Shown piece by piece: positions 23,490 through 48,000 of a DNA stretch of 64,000 nucleotides. A program made the translations under genes and the position numbers. The stretch covers positions 8,796,750-8,860,749 of the forward strand of contig OX459107.1 in the NCBI GenBank assembly GCA_949775045.1, given 5' to 3'. The DNA is from Metridium senile (taxonomy: Eukaryota > Cnidaria > Anthozoa > Actiniaria > Metridiidae). Position 1 is the first letter of the stretch. Each line of letters begins with the position of its first letter. The notes under the pieces were generated by a model that saw only the letters and a program-made list of their open reading frames with translations, made no database searches and was not told the origin of the DNA.

Positions 23490-24383
23490 TACCAGTTCAT
23501 TTCTTATTCAGTAAGTATTTAGTATGGTTGAAAAATTGGGAAGAAAAAAATGACAGATGAAAACTTGAAATAGAAAAAAATGATGAGACTTGATGACAAA
23601 AGAATAAAAATTAACAAATCGGTATGCTCAAAACATTTGCCAAAAAATAGACAAATATAATAGACAAGATAATACAGAAAACAAAAATTGCAAGATTTAA
23701 ATTGAAAAGTTAAAAAAAAAAAACCATGCATTATTTATATAACTAGGTATGGATTGAACTACTGGACTAAATGATTGGAAATCCAAACAAACGAGTTTAA
23801 TTCATCCGCGTCCACCGAATTCATCCATGTCAAAGTAATGCATAATCGGCATGCTCGATTCTTCGACTCAAATGGAGTCCGCAACCTTATATAACAAGAC
23901 AACCTTTCATCTTCCTAAAAAGTTTATTCAACAATCATTTCTAATCATTTAAATTTTACATAAAAATTTCACGTCTGAATAGAATTTAAAAACTACATTT
24001 ACAAAGGAATGAATGAGGAGTCAAAATAAAAATGCGTGGTACGACCAACTAATGGCTGCACACCAAAACTCAAAGACGTAAAGGTCATCTATCTAACTAA
24101 AGCGTGTTTCAGACATGAAAAAACACTAATACTACGAACGATTCTCTATCATATACAGAAGAAAACACACGTTCAAAGAAAACAGAGTTTGTTTTCGTTT
24201 AGGAAATGAAAGTCACGACAGAAAAATATTTTTACAGAGCGAAAGGATATTATAAAACACAAAGTGTCTCGAGCAAGCGAGCATTAAAGTCTGCAAGTTT
24301 GTGAGCTCCAAAAAGGGTTACAAAGTCTCTACTTTTCGATATGTAATGTTTGCATATGTCCATGAGGTGAAAGCGTAGTTAAA

Positions 24384-24782
24384 TCAACTAGCAACATCTT
24401 GTTCTGTGGCACCATTAGCAGACAGTTCTTTCTTTTCCTCTTGTGGAGTTGGTTGTGCTTTCTTTGTCGCTTTGGCCTTCTTCTTCTTCTTCGGTTCTTC
24501 GGCCACTGGTTCTGGCTCGGCTGCTCCAGTTTTCAAGTTAGCAACTCGTTGGCTTACACGAGATGGCTCTGATCGCTCTTTCGCCTTCTTTGGTTTCCTG
24601 ACAGTTGGTTCTGAGCCGTCTTTCTTTGGTCGTCCTCGTCCTCTTTTCGAGGCAGCTGCTTCTGGAGCCTTTGTTTCTTCGATGTTAGAATCTTCTTGCG
24701 GCTCTACTGGCTTTTCCTCGTCGGATTCTGGCTGGCTTTCTGGCTTAGCTTCAGCCTTAGTTGTACCTTTCTTTCCAGGCAT
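24384..24782 (-). CDS. Small AT-hook (HMGA/HMGN-like) chromosomal protein
   Basis: The single exon encodes 132 residues, rich in Lys, Glu, Pro and Ala and without hydrophobic segments. An AT-hook core, KRGRGRPKK, lies at about residues 47-55, the minor-groove motif of HMGA proteins. A second basic stretch with SRVSQRVANL and a KKKKKAKATKKA tract follow, and an acidic part is near the N-terminus, as in HMGA/HMGN-type nuclear proteins. A role in AT-rich DNA or nucleosome binding is inferred from composition and the single motif; I cannot assign an orthologue. ATG at 24782 follows a promoter with an inverted-CCAAT-type region, and a minus-strand AATAAA at 23928-23923 would end the transcript. 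A plus-strand frame over the same DNA is an antisense shadow. Confidence 0.85.
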   Translation of the reverse strand: MPGKKGTTKAEAKPESQPESDEEKPVEPQEDSNIEETKAPEAAASKRGRGRPKKDGSEPTVRKPKKAKERSEPSRVSQRVANLKTGAAEPEPVAEEPKKKKKAKATKKAQPTPQEEKKELSANGATEQDVAS

Positions 24783-25010
24783 TTTTTAAGCAAGCTTGCA
24801 ATAAACACTACGGTAAGCGAAAAAAGATAAGGCGAGGAACAACACACTTCAATCCACCCAAAGTCAGCGAGCAGGCAAAGCGTTCGATGTTTGAAGGCGC
24901 GAAATTTGTTCCTCTTAAAAAACAAGTTTGACCGGTTTTGTCCGGTCATGCCAGCCAATGGCAGTTGGTATTTCGATTGATTGACAGCCAAGTAAGCCCG
25001 CGTGGTGTTA
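24783..25010 (-). promoter_or_regulatory. Upstream region of the AT-hook gene
   Basis: The sequence upstream of the ATG is locally GC richer and carries a CCAAT pentamer (24955-24959 on the plus strand) and TTGATTGACAG. A promoter is inferred from position and composition only. Confidence 0.4.
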
Positions 25011-26554
25011 GTAGTGCTCATGATTTGACATTACAACGGATATCTTTTACTCGAAGTCAAAGGCAAATATATACACAAAAGACTCTATCAAATGCTACCT
25101 TTTCATCACTTTTTAGTCGATCAAAACCTATCAATGATTTCCCCGCACCAGCGTGTAATAGTTTCTGTGTTTATTTCGTAGTTTTTTTACTTTTTTAAAA
25201 CAACATGTCTGACATGTGGCTTTGTCAGTCAGTATGTACACAAAAGAAAAACTCTTTTAAAAAAAATTGAATAAAAACATGAATTAAAATCACAGTAAAT
25301 CATTATGAGAAGTATACTTGAAAGATTCAAATGATTTCACGATGATTTATTTTGCGTGCAGAATTATGAAGTTTTGAATTTTTTTTAAGAAACCGAACGG
25401 ACTCGGGAGATCTTCTCGTCAGTCGATTGTCGTCCGGGTTTTCCCCTGCGATCAGCCGCTGACCCAATAAACAACTTTCATTTTTACCAGACTTCGCGCG
25501 ATCATAAAATACAAAGGAAGACCGCAGTTGGCGAGATAATTGATTCTTTTCTGCAGTTTGTTGTAAATAAATGAAAATTGCATGTTTACCGGGGAAAAAA
25601 GCATAGTAGAAAAGGAAAAAAGAGAACAAAAATTAACTGGAAAAATGGCAATACTCATGAAAAAAACAGATTTTATTTACATATTTCCCCAAGTATCTGA
25701 CACATTGATCAGCATTTCAGTCTTCAAAAATTCATTAATTTGTTTGCCTGTATAGCACTTTCCCTGACTTGTACCACAGTGCTAGGGGGAGGGGGGGGGC
25801 ATAGTATAAGTGAGACATTGCAACTACTAAAATGGACGCTAAGTCCTTAACCCCACCAAGCAATGCTTGTTTCAGGCTGTCATCAAGGAATCATGTACAC
25901 AGAAAACCAACATTGCATGGAGGGGGAAGGAGAGGATTATTGGAAGTCACTGAAGTGAAAATACAGAAAAAAGTAAATTTAACTCACAAGATAATAACTA
26001 ATGAGAAAATCAAATTTTTGGAGACTGGTCTTCTGATGCTTACAAAAGTTATCTTGAGTATTCTATGTATGCTAAGTTACGCGTATCAGAGACCATGACT
26101 AAGAGTTTAGATGTCGTGTGATTTCCTTCATACAGCATAATATAATAGTTGAAGTAAAATAGTCAAGTAGTCAAAGAAGATTCAACAATGTAATTAGAAA
26201 CTACTTAGGTGTATTAGTCTAATGTCTATTTCACTGGTTTAGTACCCTATTATTTACCATATGAGCAGAAAATGTTTTATCATATTGCATAAGGCTATAG
26301 TACATCAAACTTTTAATATTTTTGATCTATTTGCATTGGTTGTAAGTCCATCTGTCATATTATATTAGTAGCTCTAAGAGCAAATACATTTGCTAACAGG
26401 AATTTATTATTAGAGCTGTTCTCTGACATTATAAAAATGTGAAACAAAGTGTTGTTAAAGTGTGGCATTCATATAACATTAACAAAAGAACACAATGGAA
26501 TTAAAGTGTGTTTCACAGGTTAAATAATGCATGAGAATGACTCTATGTGATTAA
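25011..26554. other. Intergenic DNA between AT-hook gene and CDC23
   Basis: I see no gene. There is a G-rich run (25787-25799). A minus-strand AATAAA at 26408-26403 could serve as the CDC23 polyadenylation signal. Confidence 0.5.
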
Positions 26555-39034
<12,480 letters not shown>

Positions 39035-42000
39035 TCAACGTTTCCGTCTATTATGGACCGCCATAACGTTCCCCCAATCTTCCGCCGGTGTACAATTAGT
39101 ACAATATTCCTCACAACAACAGTTAACGCTCTTCCTCATTTTAACATTTCTATATCTGCCTTTGTTCTTCTTTTTCTTGGTTGATGAATTAGGGGCTTCG
39201 TTGTGCTCTGGGGAAGACTCATCCTCTTCTGTCGGCTTCGGGAGACAGATTTGCGGCGTCACGATCAACTTACGCGTGGGTGTATATGGTGCTTGATCTA
39301 ATGCTATAGAAATAGCTAATTCAATATCGTCGGGTTTTACTGTCTCGATTGTTACTGGTGCTTTGTTTGTTAGGCGAAATGATGGAAGTTCTTTAGCGGG
39401 ACTCTGTTCGTCGTCGTTTTCCTTCTCTTGATACGACAAACGCCGTCGTGGCTTAAGGATGCGGCGTCCTGGAGATGCATTTGGATGTAGTTGTTTTTGA
39501 CCATCGATACTCGCTGTGGACACGCCCTTGACGATTTGTGACGCGAGGGGAGATTTTTCGACGTCACAAGCTGCTTCTTGGCTAACCTTCTGTGACAGCG
39601 GAGACGGTATCACATTGTTAGTCGCTTGGATCTTGGGCTTTGCAGCTTGTAAAGTGGTTGAATCACTGTTGTCCTTTGTCGCCTTAGCTTCAGACGGTAA
39701 AGCTTTGTTACGGGGCTGGCCACCTTCTTGATTGAGTTGGGAAGCATTTCTGGCCTGTGGCACAGCGCTAGCAGGTGGTGTAGCTTTTAATTGAGGTGTA
39801 GCCTTAGCTAGGGATGCGACTTGTGCATGGGATCCCGTTTGTTGGGTCACGACACTTGGCTTCTGTGTATTATTCAGTGGTGATTGCGTAGTGGTTGAGC
39901 TTTGTTGTGCCTGTTGATCCGCAGCATTTTTCTTTAATATCCCTTTTAGCTGCGGTGAAGTTTTCGCCGGTGAAGGCCTCACAGCTTGCGGTGCATTAGA
40001 TATTGTCTGTGGTGCGGTTTGATGAGTTGTACCATTTGGTTGGGGTACTGGAGCTTTAGTTTGTGCTGTACAACTAATTTGAGTCACAACTTTTGGCTGT
40101 GAGCCCGCTTTTGGCTGACATATTTCTTTAGATTGTGGAGTAGCCCCTTTTTGTGATGTAGTAGACTGTTGAGTCTGGGGTCTTGCTTGAGCACTTGCTT
40201 CAGCAGTGGATGACGGCTGAGGATTAAGAGCTTTCTGCTCAGCGTATTTTAGGACTTCAACCTTTGACAAAGCTGCAGTGCTTGGCTGAGATCCCACTGG
40301 AGACTGAGACTGAACCGGCAATCTTGAAGGCATAGTTGTATTCTGCATTGATGCATTTGATTGAGTGACTGTGCCTGTAGCTTGTGGTTGTGATGTAGCG
40401 TTTGACTGTGTTGCAACTTTAGGAGGTACAGCTTCTCTCTCAGAGGCAGCTAAAGATCGGCTATTTGGTTGTTGTTGTTGTTGTGTAGCTTGAGGTAATC
40501 CAGTTGTTTGTGGAGTCCCTGGCTGGGGTATAGTTGTAGGTCGAGTTACAAACCCTTGTCCTTGTGGCGGCGTTGCCTTCGGTTGTACTGAGTCATTGGA
40601 TTTGGAATTTACGATTGATTGAGACGCTTTGCCTGTTGGTAAGTCAATCCAATATCTTAATAAGTTTTTAACGTTTTTATATGATCACCATTATTGTTAT
40701 TAAGAGCCGTTCCACGTAAGCTTCGAGTAATTTCAGAAACGGTCCGATACAACCCCACCTGAAACTTTGCATGGTGAAAGGTAGTCATGAGCAAGTAATC
40801 ATATGGGCATTATTTAGTCGTTTCATTTTAAAGCGGTCACGTGACATCCGTTCAAAGTTTGACCTATTTTCGGCCTAATTTTGCCGTCTGAATTTTCGAA
40901 AATTTGTAATGTTTGTAAATCTCGTGCGGCGTTTTCTCTGCATATTTTGTGATCAAATTTACACGGTTTATAGAACATCATTACAGCTTTTGAAAGGTAT
41001 GTTTTATTTTGATATAGCTTTTTATTTTAATTTTTTATGGCTATTTGAAGTAAGAGCATTTTCGGGTCGTTGTGAAAACCGTAATTTTGGTACTTTTCAT
41101 AATTATTTTTTTCATACAAGAGTTCTGATTTCCTAATAACTATTTATACCGAAATGAAGAGGAATAGTTGTACTTCAACTCCAATGAAAAACATTTCTGG
41201 GCACTTTGCGTTTTGGCTACAAAATATCATCGTAAAGTGCAAGAAATATCAAAATCAACAAAATCGATGGACATTATATACATCCACATTACATTGGTTT
41301 TAAATCATAAAACAAACATTAACTGGTTCAAAAGTAATATTAGAATGTAATAAAACGCAAATGCGTCGATGAAAAGATCATTTTCCCAGAAAATTTGAGT
41401 GTAAACACTATTTTATTATATATACAAATTTGCATTTCACAGCGAGGTCACACGCTTACTCACCTCCACTCCCACGGGATACGGTAGATTGTCGAAAAGC
41501 TTCGAATTTGCCAATATAATCACCAAGAAAAATAGTTTTTGATTACAATTCAAATTCAATTTAATAAACATGGAAAACTAACCTTTGAAATCTTGAATAT
41601 TAAGGGACAATTACTCATGTAATCAGTGACCATTACTTTTCTATGTGTTGTAGATTTCATCAGTCTTTATACATCGTGAGTCTGATTATTATACCTGAAT
41701 ATTCGCTGTAAATCACTGGTGTATATTTATAATCACATATCCACACTTATTTTTAATTGAAGTTTTATAAGGAATTAAAATGTTTGCTTGTGATTGTGCA
41801 TGGTCTACGAACATTTCTAATAAAAACTTCAGGATTTGCATAAATACCGATCTGATTTGATGTGAATGACACTTACCGCTAATGTGTAAGAAGTCGACCT
41901 GTTTACTCAAAGGTGCAAGTTTTGAAAAAAAAAATCGAACAATTAAAAATGAATTTGTAAATGTTTATCAGTATTTTACCTGACGCTCATCGGTTAGGTT

Positions 42001-45000
42001 TTTTTGTTGTTGTTTTTTTGTTGTTTTTTTTTCCCCTCGGGGTTACGCTAACAAGTTGTGCATGTTCACTTCGTGCTGATTGGCTATTTGCCTCTGAAGG
42101 ATTTACCTAGATATATATATACAATATATAATTTACCTGCTCTATACAAAATCAATTGATCAACCTCTGTTTTTACATCAGAACGACACAGTTGTAACTG
42201 CTTCATATGACCCTGGATGTTTTTTTTGTGCAAGATAAAAGAGTAACAATTTTGTCCACAAGTATCTGATCATGCTCAGGTGTGAAACATGGGCCGCAGT
42301 CAGGATATCCCCTATTTTATTAAAACTGCAGGTCGTGCACATCTTCACTTTTACCGCTATTTTGTACTTATTTATCTTTCTAACTGGACATAAAATGCAC
42401 GACCAGTGGACGCATTCTATGATTTGGTTCAATTTCAAAGATTGACAATTCCATGCCGACATAAACATCAGATTAAGCACATCGAAGGATGTAAAGAATA
42501 TCTAACATAAACCGAACTACGTTGTTTCTGCCTTCTCCGATGAGCGTCAGGTAAAATACTGATAAACATTTACAAATTCATTTTTAATTGTACGATTTTT
42601 TTTTTCAAAACTTGCACCTTTGAGTAAACAGGTCGACTTCTTACACATTAGCGGTAAGTGTCATTCACATCAAATCAGATCGGTATTTATGCAAATCCTG
42701 AAGTTTTTATTAGAAATGTTCGTAGACCATGCACAATCACAAGCAAACATTTTAATTCCTTATAAAACTTCAATTAAAAATAAGTGTGGATATGTGATTA
42801 TAAATATACACCAGTGATTTACAGCGAATAATCAGGTATAATAATCAGACTCACGATGTATAAAGACTGATGAAATCTACAACACATAGAAAAGTAATGG
42901 TCACTGATTACATGAGTAATTGTCCCTTAATATTCAAGATTTCAAAGGCTAGTTTTCCATGTTTATTAAATTGAATTTGAATTGTAATCAAAAACTATTT
43001 TTCTTGGTGATTATATTGGCAAAATCGAAGCTTTTCGACAATCTACCGTATCCCGTGGGAGTGGAGGTGAGTAAGCGTGTGACCTCGCTGTGAAATGCAA
43101 ATTTGTATATATAATAAAATAGTGTTTACACTCAAATTTTCTGGGAAAATGATCTTTTCATCGACGCATTTGCGTTTTATTACATTCTAATATTACTTTT
43201 GAACCAGTTAATGTATGTTTTATGATTTAAAACCAAAGTTATGTGGATGTATATAATGTCCATCGATATTGTTGATTTTGATATTTCTTGCATTTTACGA
43301 TGATATTTTGTAGCCAAAACGCAAAGTGCCCAGAAATGTTTTTCATTGGAGTTGAAGTACAACTATTCCTCTTCATTTCGGTATAAATAGTTATTAGGAA
43401 ATCAGAACTCTTGTATGAAAAAAATAATTATGAAAAGTACCAAAATTACGGTTTTCACGACCACCCGAAAATGCTCTTACTTCAAATATCCATAAAAAAT
43501 TAAAATAATACGATATATCAAAATAAAACATACTGTTCAAAAGCTGTAATGATGTTCTATAAACCGTGTAAATTTGATTACAAAATATGCAGAGAAAACG
43601 CTGTACGAGATTTACAAACATTACACATTTTCGAAAATTCAGACGGCAAAATTAGGCCGAAAATAGGTCAAACTTTGAACGGATGTCACGTGACCGCTTT
43701 AAAATGAAACGACTAAATAATGCCCATATGATTACTTGCTCATGACTACCTTTCACCATGCAAAGTTTCAGGTGGGGTTGTATCGGACCATTTCTGAAAT
43801 TACTCGAAGCTTACGTGGAACGGCTCTTAATTATCAAGATCGTTACCATCAAGATCACAATCATCTTTCTAATAATCATTAGTACAATCAATGTGCAGCA
43901 ATCATTTTCATCATAATGATCGTCATAATTATCATCTGTATTATCATCACGACTATCATCACCATCCTCATCATTACCATAAATGCGATAATATTATCAT
44001 CATGCTCCGGCATTCGCTGGTAACACATTCATCAACATATCATCATCATCATCATCATCACCACCATCATCATATTATTATTATCCATTACAGTACGACT
44101 ACTGAAACTGAGGCCACCCAAACAAATTAAAAAAAATGGGTTTTCAGATCAAACAAAAACAATTGTAGAAGGTTCTCACATGCTAAGATGTTTGTTATTC
44201 AATCTGGATCTATTCGTATAATGAAAACATCACATCACCATCACAAGCATGCATGCATCATCATCATCATCATCATATCTTGATCATCATTATTATTATT
44301 ACCTGTCTTTAATTGAGGCATCGCCGATCCCTGACCTACTGGTACTTGATAGTTATGTGGTCCTTTACGCGCAGCATCAGAGATAGGACATGATGAAGGA
44401 ACTGACTGGCTGTCAACTGGAGTGTTGTTGGAAGCACAAGCATGGTTCTTCGCCACTTGCTGCGTTGGGAATTCCCCTGTACCAGCAGCTTGGTGAGAAG
44501 ACTGTAATTTAAATATCCAGAAGGTTACCATATTGTATTGAACTATATCCAACTAACCAACTGAATTATATACAAATTTCTATATTATAACACAGTCAGG
44601 CAGGCCGACAAACGACAAACAAATAAAGTAAAATAAGACAAACAAACAAACTAACTAACTAACTTACAAAGAAGCAGACAAATCAACAAATACACACATA
44701 CAAGTAAACAAAACAAAACCGATAAACAAACAAGCAAGGACAAAAACAGAAAAATGAACAATCAAATTGAAACAAGAGCAGAAAAAAGTCAAATGAAAGA
44801 ACCAAACAACAAAACAAAAACGAAAAGACACACAAACCTTTGTTGGGCCGCTGTTTGGAATTACACCAGTAGAAGAAGGTGTTGTTCCAGCTACTCTTGA
44901 ATGTTTTCCACTCCTTCTCTGTTCATCATCACCATCTCCTTCACCAGCTTCTACGTCTTTAGAGGAAGGTTTCTTGCCGAAGAAGAAATTCCCGACTTTC

Positions 45001-48000
45001 TTTTTTAAACTGGAGAAGAACTTCCTTGGAGCAACTATAGCCTGATATGTATTTAGTTCTCCACTATCACTACTAGATCCAGATAGGGAAAGAAAATGTT
45101 CCTCGTCTTCTTGTAGTGTACCTTGGGTAAACAAACGCATCTGATGATTGATTCAGTCGTAAACCCCCGACTATACCGGACAGCACTGGGACAAATAAAA
45201 CTATTCGCTTTAGCGGGAGTTCCGATTTCATGAAGTTGTATTTGAAAAATTGGGTCCAAAAGATATGTCCGGTTTATATAGACAGGATTCCGTTTTTTTA
45301 AGTTGTCGGTTTAAAGGGGATTCCGATCCACATCGTACTTCCGGAACAGAGCATTTGCATGTGACTCAAGTTCGTTCCCAGGGCCCTCTCCCTTAGCTTT
45401 GTGGCCGAAGGAAGAGGGCCCTGGGAATGAGGTTGAATGTGACTAGGAAAGGGAAAACATGTATACATATGGGTGGCGATGATCTGTGGAAAAGTTGAAA
45501 ATACAGCCCCAAACAAGTGCAATATGCAATATTATTATTATTTACCTTCGTCGTCATATTGGTGTTGAGACGGAGGTGAACCACGGAACGGAATGTTACC
45601 AGTTGCTATCGCCTGTTCAAATTTCCTAACCGACTCCTGTCTGGAATCTTGCTTGGTCTGGCCATGTCTTTCTATTGTCGCAGCAACAGGCGGTTCCAAA
45701 TGTACATTCACTAAAAGTTGGTTATTTTGCGGTAGTTTCTCAACCGTTGAAGACGTTTGGTCACTTGTATGACTGTGATCATTTCGTAGAGTTGTAGGTG
45801 CAGAAGAATGAATATTTTGGACACTTGATTTTAATGGACCATGGTCGTTTCCAGATATGACCTGGTCATTTCTAGTTAGATTGTTGTCATTTCTTGATGC
45901 AGTGTTAGCTGTAACAGAATGGACATTTTTAACACTTGATTTTAATGGACCATGGTTGTTTCCAGGCATCACTTGGTCATTCTTCGTTATTTTGTTGTCA
46001 TTTCTTGGTGCTGTGTTAGCTGTAACAGAATGGACATTTTGAACACTTGATTTTAATGGACCATGGTCGTTTCCAGATATGACCTGGTCATTTCTGGTTA
46101 TTTTGTTGTCATTTCTTGATGCTGTTTTGTTTGTAGCAGAATGCACAGTTGGAAAGTTTGATTTTGGTTGAGTGTGGCTATTTCCAGACAATACATGGGA
46201 TTTCAGGTCACCTTTTGGTAGAGTGAAGTCAGTTTTTACCGCGGTTTTTTCTGTTGCAGAAGATGTAATCATATCATTCTGAATGCTTGCTTTTGTTGAG
46301 TTATTACTTTTTTCTGGACATTGCTTCAATTTCCAGGCATCATCTTTTGTCGGTTTTGACGTTATCGCTGTAACATACTGCTCGTTGAGAATGTTCCTTC
46401 TTGATGAAATAGTAGCATTTGCAGGACAAGCTTTCCTTTCCAGATCACTTTTTGAAGAGGAGGAAACTATTGACTTTGGTTGAACATTATCATTTCCTGG
46501 TAACTTCTTGATTCCTTGATCACCATTTAGAGGTGTTTTGATGGAAGAACCCACAGTCCTTGCATTGTGAGTGTTTGGCTTTGATGGAGCATGGTCATTT
46601 TCCTGGTAACTTTTCGATTGCTGGTCACTTTTAGATAGTGTTTTGATGGAAGAACCCAAAGACTTTTGATTCGGAGGGTTTGAGTTCGTTGGAGCATGTT
46701 TATTTTCCTGGCAACTCTTCGATTCCTGGTGACTTTTAGAAGGTGTTTTGATGGAAGAGCTCAAAGACGTTTGATTCGGAATGCTTGACATTGGTGAAAC
46801 ATGTTCTTTTTTCTGGCAACTCTTCAATTCTTTGTCACTTTTAGAAGGTGTTTTGATTGAAGAACCCAACGACGTTTGCTTTGGAGTGTTTGAATTTGTT
46901 GGAGCATGTTCATTTTCCTGGGCACTTTTAGAAGGTGTTTTGATGGAAGAGCTCAAAGACCTTTGATTCGGAATGCTTGACATTGGTGAAGCATGTTCTT
47001 TTTTCTGGCAACTCTTCGATTCTTTGTCACTTTTAGAAGGTGTTTTGATGGAAGAATCCAAAGACTTTTCATTCTGAGTGTGTGGCTTTGTTGGAGCATG
47101 GTTATTTTCCTTACAACTCTTCAATTCCTGGTCATTTTTAGAAGGTGATTTGATGGAAGAACCCAACGACGTTTGCTTTGGAGTGTTTGAATTTGTTGGA
47201 GCAGGGTTTTTTTCCTGGCCACTCTTCGATTCCTGGTCACTTTTAGAAGGTGTTTTGATGGAAGAATTCAACGACCTTGGATTCGAAGTCTTTGACATTG
47301 GTGAAGCATGTTCTTTTTTCTGGCAACTCTTCAATTCCTGGTCACATTTAGAAGTTGTTTTGGTGGATGAAGCCAAACACCTTCCATTCTGAGTGTTTGT
47401 CTGTGCTGGAGCATGATCGTTTTTCTGGCGGCTTGGCATCGATTCCTGGTCAATTTTAGATGTTGTTTTGGTGGATGGAACCAAAGACCTTCCATTCTGA
47501 GTGTTTGCCTGTGCTGGAACATGGTAATTTTCCTGGCGATTCTTCCATTCCTGGTCAATTTTAGAACTTTTTTTGGTGGAAGAAGCCAAAGACCTTCCAT
47601 TCTGAGTGTTTGTCTGTGCTGGAGCATGATCATTTTCCTGGCGGCTCGGCATCGATTCCTGGTCAATTTTAGAACTTTTTTTGGTGGATGAAGCCAAAGA
47701 CCTTCCATTCTGAGTGTTTGCCTGTGTTGGAGCATAGTAATCTTCCTGGCGTCTCTTCGAAACCTTGTCGATTTTAGAACATGTTTTAGTAGAAGAAGCC
47801 AAAAGCACTGCAGCTGGACGCTGAGACTGTGTTTTTGGATGATTAGCTGTAGTCTGTTTAGGATGACGAGGACTAGCATTGTCAGTCGCTAACGACCGAG
47901 CAGGGCGATTTGCAATTGGAGATGTGTTAGTCGCAGAGAGAGACTTCACTTCAACTTTGTTGTCGTTACTTTGGCGTTTGCTTTCGTTCGAAAGTTGAGA

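Noticed and set aside
24406..24789. Plus-strand 127-codon frame opposite the AT-hook gene
   Set aside because: It is an antisense shadow of the minus-strand gene, whose AT-hook, start context and polyadenylation signal support the other strand.
42178..42480. 100-codon frame in the spacer of the giant foldback as a transposase
   Set aside because: No DDE/DDD-type motif or family resemblance, and the frame is short and A+T driven.
47331..47879. Minus-strand 182-codon frame in the repeat-protein gene, and the plus-strand frames at 45857-47691
   Set aside because: They are alternate-frame shadows of the same coding minisatellite. The main frame joins consistently to exons on both sides.
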